In this document: positions 26,384 to 34,959 of the stretch, piece after piece | Layout: the number at the start of each line of letters is the position of its first letter | How positions within the stretch are numbered: the stretch's first letter is position 1 | Assembly: GCA_050949865.1 (NCBI GenBank) | Contig: JBMNGN010000005.1 | Coordinates: forward strand, 248,001-312,000 | From: JBMNGN01 sp050949865 | Lineage (GTDB): Bacteria > Bacillota > Syntrophomonadia > Syntrophomonadales > Syntrophomonadaceae | DNA: 64,000 nt | Reading direction: 5' to 3' | Program-made: the position numbers and the translations under genes | The notes under the pieces: generated by a model | What the model was told of the DNA's origin: nothing | What the model saw: the letters and a program-made list of their open reading frames with translations, nothing else | Databases searched by the model: none

Positions 26384-28510
26384 TTATGCCATTGTTTTCC
26401 AAAGTACTTCGGCTACATCAAATACCTTGGTTTTCTCTTCAGCTTCTGCTCCTTTAACCCCGTCCGCTATCATGGTTAAACAGAAAGGACAATTGGTAAC
26501 AATCATTTCCGGTTCAGGTACCAGCAGTTGATCTGTCCTGGTATCATTAATCCGTTTATAACCTTCCACAGCGTGCTCTTCCAGCCACATTCTACCTCCA
26601 CCGGCGCCGCAGCAGAACCCGAACTGTTTGCCATTTTCTATTTCACTAATATTGGCACCTGTTGCTTTGATTACTGCTCTGGGTTCATCATAAATACCGT
26701 TATGCCGGCCGAGGAAGCATGAATCATGATAAGTCACCTTAGCCGAATTTTTGCCAGGTTTCAACTTGCCGTCAGCAATTAGTTTAGCCAGTATTTCTGT
26801 ATAATGGTATACTTCATAATTCCCGCCCATTTGTGGATACTCTTTCTTCAGGGTATTATAACCATGAGGACATACAACAATTATCTTTTTTACCCCATAG
26901 TTATTGAAACTATCGATGTTTTGTTGGGCCAGGGTCTGATACAAATACTCATTCCCTAGACGTCTAGCCGAATCTCCGCAACAATACTCTTCAGTTCCAA
27001 GATAACCAAAACTTACACCTGCTTTGTCAAGCAGTCTCACCAGGGCCTCCCCAACCCTCTTGTACCGATCATCAAAAGAGACTGCACAGCCGGCATACAG
27101 TAAATACTCGAATTCCTTCCCATCTTCCGGCAACAGGTTAACTATTTCTCTTACATTTCTTTCTTTTAGCCACTCGGCACGGTCTGCCCAGCCAACACCC
27201 CAGGGATTATAGTTTCTTTCCATGTTAGTGAAAGCCATTTGTGCCTCACTAGGCATATCGCCCTGCCACATAACCAGGTTACGGCGCATTTCAACAATCT
27301 TGGGAATATGCTCAATAAACATAGGACAGTGTTCCATGCAAGCGCGGCAGTTAGTGCAATCCCATATTACATCAGTCGTAACCACGTCATAGAGAAGGCT
27401 TTGTTCCATAGGATTGACTGCTTCTTCAGCTTCAGCAGTCATCGCTACCATTTCGGCCTCTTCACTATGCTCATCCTGATTAATAAGATACGGAGCTTTT
27501 AGATCCAGATGTTGTTTCATGGCCTGTATAAGAGTAATTTTCGGATTTAAGTGCTTACCGGTGTTAAAAGCCGGACAATTTTCCTGGCACCTTCCACACC
27601 TGATACAAGCATCAAGATCTAACAGATCCTTAAAGCCAAACTCTTCGATATTTTCCACACCAAAAGTTTCCGCTTCTTCAATGTTTTCCACCAAACGCAG
27701 TTCGGAGGGCTGCAGGTCACGAAATACATAATTAAGCATGCTGGCAAATATATGCCATAGTTTGGTAAACGGAACCAATCCGATAAACAAGAAGGCCAAT
27801 GCCATATGGAACCACCACATAATGCGATGGTATAGAAGTACGGATTCAAGTTTAACCGCAACAAATGGTGCTGCAAATACCCACCCAATTGGTGATGCAG
27901 CTTTTTCATAGGCAATCTGGGTCATAGTGGTTGACATTTGAATCTGAGCTGCAATTCTTAATCCTTCGATTACATAACCGGTCAGTAAGATGACAAATAT
28001 CAAAAGAATCATCCAACCATCAGAGGATTTGGTATCGCTTAAACGCTGAGGTTTTTGAATATAACGTACTACAGCCAAAACAACGATGCCGATCAAAGCT
28101 AAAAATCCAATAACATCAACTACCCAGGAAAACACAATATAGGATGTGCCTTCAATAGGGGGAAATCCTAACCAGTGATGGGAAGCATCAACACCAGCGG
28201 CAATAAACAGGACTAAAAAACCCCAGAATAAAAACAGGTGCATCCAGCCAGCTAATGGCTTTTTAATAACCTTAGCCTGGGCAAATGTGTACAGAAACCA
28301 AGATAAGGCCCGTTTTACCGGTTGATCTAATCTGTCGAACTTGCCTTTAGCCAGCATCCATACCTGTATCCTTCTATAACAACCAAACAAAAATACTCCA
28401 ATGGGGATAAACATTATTATATAAATAAGCCATTCGTAGGGAATATTTGCCCCAACTACACGCATTGGGACATCGTAACCGCCTTCTAGGGGATGAAATC
28501 CAAAAATCAT
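26384..28510 (-). CDS. Membrane-bound FeS oxidoreductase of the EtfAB:quinone type (DUF224/CCG)
   Basis: A 708-aa protein. Its N-terminal ~260 residues hold about six membrane helices of the cytochrome-b/NarI kind with histidines suited to heme. Two ferredoxin-type clusters follow (CIRCGRCQENCP near 300, CTNCRACMEHCP near 387). Two cysteine-rich CCG domains end in CCGDSARR near 513 and FCCGAGGG near 632. This architecture matches the EtfAB:(methyl)menaquinone oxidoreductase of syntrophic fatty-acid oxidisers, which passes electrons from acyl-CoA dehydrogenases through Etf to quinone. Heme and quinone genes lie next door. GGAGGG precedes the ATG. Confidence 0.9.
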   Translation of the reverse strand: MIFGFHPLEGGYDVPMRVVGANIPYEWLIYIIMFIPIGVFLFGCYRRIQVWMLAKGKFDRLDQPVKRALSWFLYTFAQAKVIKKPLAGWMHLFLFWGFLVLFIAAGVDASHHWLGFPPIEGTSYIVFSWVVDVIGFLALIGIVVLAVVRYIQKPQRLSDTKSSDGWMILLIFVILLTGYVIEGLRIAAQIQMSTTMTQIAYEKAASPIGWVFAAPFVAVKLESVLLYHRIMWWFHMALAFLFIGLVPFTKLWHIFASMLNYVFRDLQPSELRLVENIEEAETFGVENIEEFGFKDLLDLDACIRCGRCQENCPAFNTGKHLNPKITLIQAMKQHLDLKAPYLINQDEHSEEAEMVAMTAEAEEAVNPMEQSLLYDVVTTDVIWDCTNCRACMEHCPMFIEHIPKIVEMRRNLVMWQGDMPSEAQMAFTNMERNYNPWGVGWADRAEWLKERNVREIVNLLPEDGKEFEYLLYAGCAVSFDDRYKRVGEALVRLLDKAGVSFGYLGTEEYCCGDSARRLGNEYLYQTLAQQNIDSFNNYGVKKIIVVCPHGYNTLKKEYPQMGGNYEVYHYTEILAKLIADGKLKPGKNSAKVTYHDSCFLGRHNGIYDEPRAVIKATGANISEIENGKQFGFCCGAGGGRMWLEEHAVEGYKRINDTRTDQLLVPEPEMIVTNCPFCLTMIADGVKGAEAEEKTKVFDVAEVLWKTMA

Positions 28511-28536
28511 TTATCTAATTCCCTCCTTACCCAACA

Positions 28537-28578
28537 ACGAGGTTATACTGGATATACGAGAACCTCGTATATCCAGTA
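28537..28578 (-). promoter_or_regulatory. Alternative hairpins in the etfA-oxidoreductase spacer
   Basis: A 15-bp perfect stem (28546-28560 with 28564-28578, loop of 3) fills the spacer. Its centre can instead pair ACGAGGTT (28537-28544) with AACCTCGT (28561-28568), so the two folds exclude each other. No U run follows on the minus strand. It may be an mRNA processing or stability element that sets different levels of Etf and oxidoreductase. Confidence 0.55.
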
Positions 28579-28601
28579 ATCCTATTCCCCTTTTTGAGTA
28601 A

Positions 28602-29555
28602 CTATTTCTTTAGTTCATCAATTAATAGAGGAACTACTTTGAACATATCTCCTACTACACCCATGTCAGATACTCCGAATATTGGTGCTTCAGTATCTGT
28701 ATTAATGGCAGAAATAAATTTGGAAGAAGCCATACCTGCCAAGTGCTGAATGGCTCCTGAAATACCACATGCAATGTACAGATTGGGATTGACCACTTTA
28801 CCAGTCTGGCCCACCTGTAATTCATGTCCCAGCCATCCAGAGTCAACCGAAGCGCGGGAGGCACCGACTGCCGCCCCCAGGAGATCAGCCAGCTGTTCGA
28901 CCAGCTTAATCCCATCCGGGCCTTTACATCCGCGGCCACCGGAAACAACCACATCAGCCTCAGTAAGTTCCGGTCTGGCTGATACTGTGGGAACAAAATC
29001 CTTGACTGTTTGATAGACATCAGCAGCAGTAGCCGCAACAGCCGGTTTAACTACCTGGCCTGCCCCAGCTTTTTCCTCAAGGTTCCAAACCCCTGCCCGG
29101 ATAGTAGCCAAAATCGGGCTGGTAGTAATTTCAACCTTAGCCAATGCTTTACCGGCATAAATAGCGCGGGTGAAAACGCCTTTACCTGCGGTAATCTCTG
29201 CAGCAATAGCATCGGTTGCCAGACCTGCTTCAAGCTTTTGAGCCAATCGGGATGCAAAATCTCTGCCATTAAATGTATGGGCGAACAGGATCGCATTGGG
29301 GCTGAATTCCTTAATCATAGCCGCCATTTGAGCTACAAAAGCACCGGTATTGTAATTGGCAAAAAGGTCATCTTCCACCACATATACTTTATCAGCACCG
29401 TATTTGGCATATTCTGCAGCCTGAGCCTCGACTCCCTTGCCAAATACTACTGCACATACTTCATCACCAAATTTCTTGGCTTCTGATAACATTTCAAAAG
29501 TAACTTTACGAATATTACCGTCTCTTTGTTCAACAAATACCCATGTTCCTGCCAT
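28602..29555 (-). CDS. etfA: Electron transfer flavoprotein alpha subunit
   Basis: EtfA (317 aa) has the N-terminal Etf domain (TWVFVEQRDGNIRKVTFEML) and the C-terminal FAD-binding domain with SGGRGCKGPDG near 209, GASRASVDSGWLGHELQVGQ near 234 and GISGAIQHLAGM near 268. It receives electrons from acyl-CoA dehydrogenases. Two ATGs are adjacent; the second (29555) has the better seven-base spacing from AAGGAGGG. It lies 12 bp after etfB and before the membrane oxidoreductase. Confidence 0.95.
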   Translation of the reverse strand: MAGTWVFVEQRDGNIRKVTFEMLSEAKKFGDEVCAVVFGKGVEAQAAEYAKYGADKVYVVEDDLFANYNTGAFVAQMAAMIKEFSPNAILFAHTFNGRDFASRLAQKLEAGLATDAIAAEITAGKGVFTRAIYAGKALAKVEITTSPILATIRAGVWNLEEKAGAGQVVKPAVAATAADVYQTVKDFVPTVSARPELTEADVVVSGGRGCKGPDGIKLVEQLADLLGAAVGASRASVDSGWLGHELQVGQTGKVVNPNLYIACGISGAIQHLAGMASSKFISAINTDTEAPIFGVSDMGVVGDMFKVVPLLIDELKK

Positions 29556-29567
29556 CATTTACCCTCC

Positions 29568-30323
29568 TTACTGTTTAATTTCGATCTTTACTGTATTCTT
29601 TATCCAGTCTGCCAATTTAGCAGCAGCTACTTCTGGCTCTTCTTCAATCTTAACCCCTGCGGTTTTTGCCGGCGGCATGCTGAATTCAATTATTTTAGCC
29701 TTATTTTCGGCTGCTACAGCATCTTTAGTGGCCACAGGTTTTTTCTTAGCCTGCATAATACCTTTCATGGATGGGTAACGAGGCTCATTCCAGCTAACCT
29801 GGCTGGATATAACTGCTGGTAGGATTACTTCTGTTACCTGGGTTCCGCCATCAGCCTCACTGGTGCAGGTAGCTTTTCCGTCTGCAATTTCCAAGTTGGT
29901 TATGACATTTACGTGCGGTAAACCAAGAATTTCAGCAATTCTGGTAGGAACTTGTGAAGAACCATCATCAGCAGCTACATGGCCTGCCAATATTAAATCA
30001 GGATTCTCTTCTTTAATTGCTGCGGCAAGGGCAACTGCTCTTGCATACTCATCAGCTGCGGTATCTTGTTTTACGAGTATACCTCTGTCCGCCCCCATAG
30101 CCAGAGCCGTCCGAATAGCATCCATAGCTTTATCAGATCCTGCTGAAAGAACAACTACTTCCTTGGCTATTTTCTTTTCTTTTAATTGGATAGCTCCTTC
30201 TACAGCTACTTCGTCATAAGGATTAATAATTAGGTTTATACCCGCATCAGATATCTTACCATCTTTTAACTCGATTTTGGCCTCTGTGTCAAAGGTCTGC
30301 TTAACACATACTAGAACCTTCAA
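29568..30323 (-). CDS. etfB: Electron transfer flavoprotein beta subunit
   Basis: EtfB (251 aa) binds AMP or FAD and partners EtfA. The N-terminus KVLVCVKQTFDTEAKI and INPYDEVAVEGAIQLKE near 34 are family signatures, with DGSSQVPTRIAE near 122. AGGAGG lies seven bases from TTG 30323 but touches the ATG at 30329, so I prefer the TTG start, which also matches the family N-terminus. It is the first gene of the Etf unit. Confidence 0.94.
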   Translation of the reverse strand: MKVLVCVKQTFDTEAKIELKDGKISDAGINLIINPYDEVAVEGAIQLKEKKIAKEVVVLSAGSDKAMDAIRTALAMGADRGILVKQDTAADEYARAVALAAAIKEENPDLILAGHVAADDGSSQVPTRIAEILGLPHVNVITNLEIADGKATCTSEADGGTQVTEVILPAVISSQVSWNEPRYPSMKGIMQAKKKPVATKDAVAAENKAKIIEFSMPPAKTAGVKIEEEPEVAAAKLADWIKNTVKIEIKQ

Positions 30324-30656
30324 GTTCATTCCTCCTTTTCATTAATAATTTAAACTTAGGTTATCATAATATCATATCGGTCAACTATTGTGAATTCACC
30401 ACCCCCAGCAATAAATATCTATGTTTTGCCTACGGCAAGTTTACCGCCAAAAGCATCCCTCACCTACTCATAATAGGGCTACCCACAGGATAAGTAAATA
30501 CACTTTTTTCCTTGGCCAACCTGCTGAGATCAACAACCTAGTAAAAAACTCATCCAATAACTTTTCTATATTTTCGTTATATTTCCTTCTTTTCAGAAAC
30601 AATTGACAAAATATTTCATCATAAACGTCATTTTTCTATCTTTTTGGAAAATTCAG
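30324..30656. other. AT-rich gene-free spacer between hemL and etfB
   Basis: About 330 bp with no convincing frame or terminator. It must carry the etfB promoter (minus strand); TTGACC and several TATGAT/TATTAT-like sextets occur at 30365-30395 but none has proper spacing. A small TTGCC/GGCAA hairpin lies near 30425-30438. I see nothing else I can support. Confidence 0.5.
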
Positions 30657-31943
30657 TCATATCACCTGCAGAGCTCGTTCCACTGCATTCAAGGTTACTT
30701 CAATGTCATACAGCTCGTGAGCACTAGATATAAAACAAACCTCAAATTGTGATGGAGGGAAATAAACTCCCTCATTCAACAACTCACGGTAAAACCTGGC
30801 ATACTGACCAGTATCACAGGTCATAACCGATTCATAGTCTACTACGTCTCGATCGGTAAAAAATAAGGAAAACATCGAGCCGATTTGATTAATTTTACAT
30901 TTTTTACCCGCATTTTCCAACAAATCTTTCAGTCTGGAAACCAGCAATTTGGTCATTATCTCCAATCGGTCGTACCATTCATTGCTTCGCAGTATATTCA
31001 GGGTTGCTACCCCGGCTGCCATAGCCAGGGGATTACCCGAAAGGGTTCCTGCCTGATAAACATCGCCCATCGGAGCGACCTTTGACATAATCTCCAGCTT
31101 TCCTCCATACGCTCCTACAGGCAAGCCACCACCGATAATCTTGCCTAGAGTTGTCAAATCCGGTTCTATATTTACCCGGTTTTGAAAACCCCCATAACCT
31201 AATCTAAAACCGGTAATAACCTCATCAAAGATTAAAAGACTGCGATACTGGTTGGTAATTTCCCTAAGGCCTTGCAGAAACTCCAGATTCGGCAATACTA
31301 GACCCATATTTCCCGCAACCGGTTCCACAATCACTGCTGCTATGTCTGAACCTGATTCTTCAAATAATTTCTCGACTGAATCCAGGTGATTGTAACGCGC
31401 TACCAGGGTATGGCTGGCAAAGGCTTCTGGCACCCCGGGGCTGTTAGGCACTCCTGCGGTCAGGAGTCCGGAACCAGCCCTAATTAAAAAGGAATCGGCA
31501 TGTCCATGATAACAGCCCTCAAACTTTACTATCTTATTCTTTCCGGTATAAGCCCTGGCCAGGCGGACTGCGCTCATAGTCGCCTCAGTGCCGGAATTAA
31601 CCATACGAACCATTTCTATAGCCGGAAATGCTTCGCAGATCATTTTGGCCAGTTCCAGTTCCGGCTCACAGGAAGCACCGTAACTGGTACCTTTAGCTGC
31701 CGCATCACAAATAGCCTTTATAACCTCTGGATGACTATGCCCCAGAATCAAAGGACCCCAGGAGCACACATAATCTATGTATTCATTATTATCAACATCT
31801 ATAATTTTGGAACCCTTGGCGCTTTTAATAAATACAGGGGTTAACCCAACTGACTTAAAAGCCCGGACCGGGCTATTCACACCACCAGGTATATATTTTT
31901 TGGCCTCTTCGAATAGTCTTTCGGATTCGGTTTTTTTCAACAT
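30657..31943 (-). CDS. hemL: Glutamate-1-semialdehyde 2,1-aminomutase
   Basis: HemL converts glutamate-1-semialdehyde to 5-aminolevulinate, the second step of the C5 tetrapyrrole route begun by HemA. It is a PLP aminotransferase of 428 aa with LIFDEVITGFRLGYGG near 240 and the PLP lysine in LTTLGKIIGGGLPVGAYGG near 266. GGGGGA precedes ATG 31943. It is the last gene of the tetrapyrrole run, 15 bp after ahbB. Confidence 0.97.
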   Translation of the reverse strand: MLKKTESERLFEEAKKYIPGGVNSPVRAFKSVGLTPVFIKSAKGSKIIDVDNNEYIDYVCSWGPLILGHSHPEVIKAICDAAAKGTSYGASCEPELELAKMICEAFPAIEMVRMVNSGTEATMSAVRLARAYTGKNKIVKFEGCYHGHADSFLIRAGSGLLTAGVPNSPGVPEAFASHTLVARYNHLDSVEKLFEESGSDIAAVIVEPVAGNMGLVLPNLEFLQGLREITNQYRSLLIFDEVITGFRLGYGGFQNRVNIEPDLTTLGKIIGGGLPVGAYGGKLEIMSKVAPMGDVYQAGTLSGNPLAMAAGVATLNILRSNEWYDRLEIMTKLLVSRLKDLLENAGKKCKINQIGSMFSLFFTDRDVVDYESVMTCDTGQYARFYRELLNEGVYFPPSQFEVCFISSAHELYDIEVTLNAVERALQVI

Positions 31944-31958
31944 GGTTATTCCCCCTAA

Positions 31959-32429
31959 TCAAGTAAAATAAACCATACTCTCCTTCTTTAATTCCCTGAC
32001 ACTTTTCAACACCTTATAATCCGTTAAACCGGTTTGCATGGATACCTTATCTATTATCCGGTTAAGTTCGTCCGCCGTCCGAGCATGAATCATGGTAAAA
32101 AGGTTATAATCAAAATCCGGAGGAACCTCTCGCAAATAACAATGACTAATTTCGTCAAACTGAGCCATAATTCCTCCTATTTCATCACACTGTTCACTGC
32201 CGACTTTCCATGCCACCATGGCATTTTCAGTAAATCCGGCTTTTTGATGGCGCAATACCGCACCAAACCTTCTTAAGACTCCTTTACTTTTGAGGGTCTT
32301 TATACGCAACACGATATCTTCTTCGCTGAGGCCAATCCTATCAGCCAGGGTTTTAAAAGGGTTAGATTCCAAAGAAAGGTCAGTTTGAATATACTTCAGG
32401 ATTTCAATATCTTTATGATCTAATCTCAC
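31959..32429 (-). CDS. ahbB: Siroheme decarboxylase subunit AhbB
   Basis: A 156-aa protein of the AsnC/Lrp-like fold used as an enzyme in alternative heme synthesis. With AhbA it decarboxylates siroheme to 12,18-didecarboxysiroheme. The helix-turn-helix-like half (LADRIGLSEEDIVLRIKTL) is followed by RRFGAVLRHQKAGF, a typical AhbB/NirG/NirH motif. The start is GTG 32429, 2 bp after ahbA. Context between ahbA and hemL makes a true Lrp regulator unlikely. Confidence 0.9.
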   Translation of the reverse strand: MRLDHKDIEILKYIQTDLSLESNPFKTLADRIGLSEEDIVLRIKTLKSKGVLRRFGAVLRHQKAGFTENAMVAWKVGSEQCDEIGGIMAQFDEISHCYLREVPPDFDYNLFTMIHARTADELNRIIDKVSMQTGLTDYKVLKSVRELKKESMVYFT

Positions 32430-32431
32430 TG

Positions 32432-32881
32432 TTACCCACCCATCTCAAAGGACACTTTTATTTTATACATTTTCACCGCCGGCATACTGTGTATAATTAC
32501 CCCGGACTCAGCTTCAATTTTCTGAATGAGCTCCAGGCATTTAGCTTTTGATGGAGCAGTCAGGGTAAACCACAGATTATAGTTATGATCGCGAATATAA
32601 TTATGAGTTACCTCAGGTAGACGGTTTATAACCGCAGAGACCCTTTCAATCTGATCCTCTGCTACGGTACAAGCACACAGGGTCGAGTAAAAGCCCAAGG
32701 CTCTCGAGTCTATTATACCGCCTATCCTTCGAATAATTCCTCGATTTTTAAGTTCCTTAATCTTTTCCAGCAATTCCCCCTCAGTCATCTTCAATTTGGC
32801 AGCCAGCTTCGTGTATGGCTGACTGCAAAGGGGAAAATCGTTTTGTAATAGGTTTAGTAATTCTTTGTCCAAATCATTCAT
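32432..32881 (-). CDS. ahbA: Siroheme decarboxylase subunit AhbA
   Basis: The 149-aa partner of AhbB, with the same Lrp-like layout: LAAKLKMTEGELLEKIKEL, then RRIGGIIDSRALGFYSTL and DHNYNLWFTL. I chose ATG 32881, which overlaps the ahbD stop by 8 bp and has AGGTGA upstream; a longer frame to 32989 would lie inside ahbD. Heterodimeric siroheme decarboxylases are always encoded as such adjacent pairs. Confidence 0.9.
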   Translation of the reverse strand: MNDLDKELLNLLQNDFPLCSQPYTKLAAKLKMTEGELLEKIKELKNRGIIRRIGGIIDSRALGFYSTLCACTVAEDQIERVSAVINRLPEVTHNYIRDHNYNLWFTLTAPSKAKCLELIQKIEAESGVIIHSMPAVKMYKIKVSFEMGG

Positions 32882-33872
32882 TGCTTTCACCTGGTTGATA
32901 AAGGCACCAGTCATCCTTGGCCATATAATCTCCGCCGCTATAATAATAAGCCCGTGCCCTGCAGCCACCGCACCTTTCTTTATAATCACATATTCCGCAC
33001 TTGCCCTGGTAATCCATGCTCCTCAACTGGTTTAAAACAGCGTTGTTTGCCCATATTTGTTCAAACGGCTCTTCTTTTACATTTCCCAATGGAATGTTTA
33101 AGTATGCACACGGTTGGACATCCCCTTTGGGACTGATTATGCAGTAGCTAATGCCGGCCAAACATCCTTTAGTAAACCTTATAGGTATACCTTTTTGGTC
33201 TGCAATCCTAATGAATTGCGGAGCGCAGGTAGGTTTAATTTCAATATCAACGGTTTTTTGTTTCTCCATTAAACGGGCAATGGTTTTTTCGTATCGGGCT
33301 ACTCTTAATGCTTCTTCTTCTATATTAACCGCCCTACCGGTTGGAACCAGAAAAAATACGTGATGCCCTACAGCACCAAGACTAACCGCAAAATCAGTTA
33401 TATCTTCCAGTTCATTAACATTCCAATCCATTACCGTAGTATGGATTTGAAACGGGACCCCGGCCTCTTTGAGATTATTTATACCTTCCAGAGTAAGGCT
33501 TAAGGCATCCTCCAATTTCCGAAAATGATTGTTCTTTTCCGGAATCATACTGTCAATACTGACTCCCGCGGCCATAAAGCCGGCCTTTTTCAAGTTTGAT
33601 GCTGCTCCAGGGGTAATCAGGGTTCCATTGGTTCCCAACACTACCCTCAAGCCAGCATTGGCAGCAAACGCACCCAGCTCGAAAATGTCCGGTCGCATAA
33701 GAGGCTCACCGCCACTGAAGATCATTATTTTAAACCCGGCCCGCTGAATACCGAGAATTAGCTCCTTACCCTGAGAAGTAGTAAGTTCATCACTGAGTTT
33801 TGCTCCAGCATCACGGTAACAGTGTTCACAAAACATATTACACTGGTTCGTACAATTCCAGGACACTAGCAT
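32874..33872 (-). CDS. ahbD: AhbD-like radical SAM heme synthase
   Basis: AhbD converts Fe-coproporphyrin III to heme b by oxidative decarboxylation of two propionates. This 332-aa protein has the radical SAM triad CNMFCEHC at residues 11-18, FSGGEPLMRPDIFELG, and a C-terminal cysteine cluster (GKCGICDYKERCGGCRARAY) for auxiliary FeS centres. The start ATG 33872 has no adjacent SD; GGAGGTG lies on the far side of a hairpin (33878-33918). Assignment as AhbD over AhbC rests on shorter length and the CEHCYRDAG text. Confidence 0.85.
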   Translation of the reverse strand: MLVSWNCTNQCNMFCEHCYRDAGAKLSDELTTSQGKELILGIQRAGFKIMIFSGGEPLMRPDIFELGAFAANAGLRVVLGTNGTLITPGAASNLKKAGFMAAGVSIDSMIPEKNNHFRKLEDALSLTLEGINNLKEAGVPFQIHTTVMDWNVNELEDITDFAVSLGAVGHHVFFLVPTGRAVNIEEEALRVARYEKTIARLMEKQKTVDIEIKPTCAPQFIRIADQKGIPIRFTKGCLAGISYCIISPKGDVQPCAYLNIPLGNVKEEPFEQIWANNAVLNQLRSMDYQGKCGICDYKERCGGCRARAYYYSGGDYMAKDDWCLYQPGESNE

Positions 33873-33877
33873 AATTT

Positions 33878-33918
33878 AAAAGCAATAGCAGCCGGTCTTA
33901 GGACCTGCTATCGCTTTT
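33878..33918 (-). promoter_or_regulatory. Hairpin between SD and start codon of ahbD
   Basis: On the minus strand AAAAGCGATAGCAG pairs with CTGCTATTGCTTTT, with a GTC/GAC extension and small loop. It begins right after GGAGGTG (33925-33919) and ends five bases before ATG 33872. Folding would bring the SD to normal distance. The TTTTAAATT tail also lets it act as a partial terminator after hemB. Confidence 0.6.
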
Positions 33919-33927
33919 CACCTCCAT
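33898..33927 (-). CDS. Possible 9-codon leader peptide before ahbD
   Basis: ATG at 33927 begins MEVKSDSRS and stops with TAA in the loop of the hairpin upstream of ahbD. GGGAGA lies about eight bases before it. Translating ribosomes would cover the 5' arm and open the hairpin, so this could couple ahbD expression to translation. It may also be chance. Confidence 0.25.
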   Translation of the reverse strand: MEVKSDSRS

Positions 33928-33950
33928 TTCCGTTCTCTCCCGCCTTAGTG

Positions 33951-34928
33951 TTATGCTTCCAGGCATACTGCTAGCTCTTTAGCAGCATAGGTTATTATCA
34001 TGTCTGCCCCAGCTCGTTTTATAGCGATTGCGGTCTCCAGCAAGACCTTGGATTCATCAAGCCAACCGTTGGCTCCAGCCGCTTTTATCATAGCATACTC
34101 CCCGCTTACACTATAGGCTGCAGTTGGCATACCAAACCTTTCTTTTACCTCTTTGATGACGTCCAGATAGGCCAAAGCAGGTTTAACCATTATAATATCC
34201 GCGCCCTCTTCTATGTCCAGGGCCACCTCTCTTAGGGCTTCCAACCGATTGCCCGGGTCCATTTGATATGTCTTACGGTCCCCAAACTGGGGGGCAGATT
34301 CGGCGGCCTCACGAAAAGGGCCATAGAAAGCCGAGCAATATTTTGCCGCATAGGACATTATCGGCAGGTTTTTAAAACCAGATTGATCCAACTTGTCCCT
34401 TATATACCCTATGCGCCCATCCATCATATCAGAAGGAGCTATCATGTCACATCCTGCCTGAGCGTGAGATAATGCTTCTTTGGCTAACAACTCCAGGGTA
34501 GCATCATTATCAACCCATCCGTTTTGATCTAAAACTCCGCAATGACCATGATCGGTATACTCGCACAAACAGACATCGGTTATTACTACCAGTTCCGGGT
34601 AAATATCCTTTACTAATTTTATTGCATTTTGCACTATCCCATTGGGATCATAGGACGAACTGCCGCAAAAATCCTTGGATTCAGGGATTCCAAACAACAA
34701 TATGGCGGGAATCCCCAGTTGTTTAATGGTCTTTATTTCCTCTGGCAGTTTGTCGACCGAAAACTGGAAAATACCTGGCATGGAACCTATTTCGTTCTGC
34801 TTATTGCTTCCATGCACAACAAAAATGGGATAAATTAAATCCTTTATTGATAGTCTTGTTTCTCGTACCATGCCTCTAATAGCTTCAGTTTGGCGCAGCC
34901 TTCTCATCCTGTTAACCGGAAAACCCAT
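33951..34928 (-). CDS. hemB: Porphobilinogen synthase (delta-aminolevulinate dehydratase)
   Basis: HemB joins two 5-aminolevulinates to porphobilinogen. The Cys-rich metal site DVCLCEYTDHGHCG near residue 119 marks the zinc-dependent type, and the active lysines are in SYAAKY near 193 and MVKPALAYLD near 246. I chose ATG 34928 (325 aa) because GGGGAGGAG is eight bases upstream; GTG 34937 would overlap it. It lies between ahbC and ahbD. Confidence 0.96.
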   Translation of the reverse strand: MGFPVNRMRRLRQTEAIRGMVRETRLSIKDLIYPIFVVHGSNKQNEIGSMPGIFQFSVDKLPEEIKTIKQLGIPAILLFGIPESKDFCGSSSYDPNGIVQNAIKLVKDIYPELVVITDVCLCEYTDHGHCGVLDQNGWVDNDATLELLAKEALSHAQAGCDMIAPSDMMDGRIGYIRDKLDQSGFKNLPIMSYAAKYCSAFYGPFREAAESAPQFGDRKTYQMDPGNRLEALREVALDIEEGADIIMVKPALAYLDVIKEVKERFGMPTAAYSVSGEYAMIKAAGANGWLDESKVLLETAIAIKRAGADMIITYAAKELAVCLEA

Positions 34929-34959
34929 CAAAATCACTCCTCCCCAAGCCTTAATTTGA

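Noticed and set aside
30421..30606. A 61-codon plus-strand frame in the hemL-etfB spacer
   Set aside because: No SD, no hydrophobic or conserved pattern, and base composition like random AT-rich spacer.
31959..32881. Two Lrp/AsnC transcription regulators
   Set aside because: The fold matches, but the pair lies inside a tetrapyrrole run beside ahbC and ahbD and carries the decarboxylase-type motifs, so they are called AhbA and AhbB.
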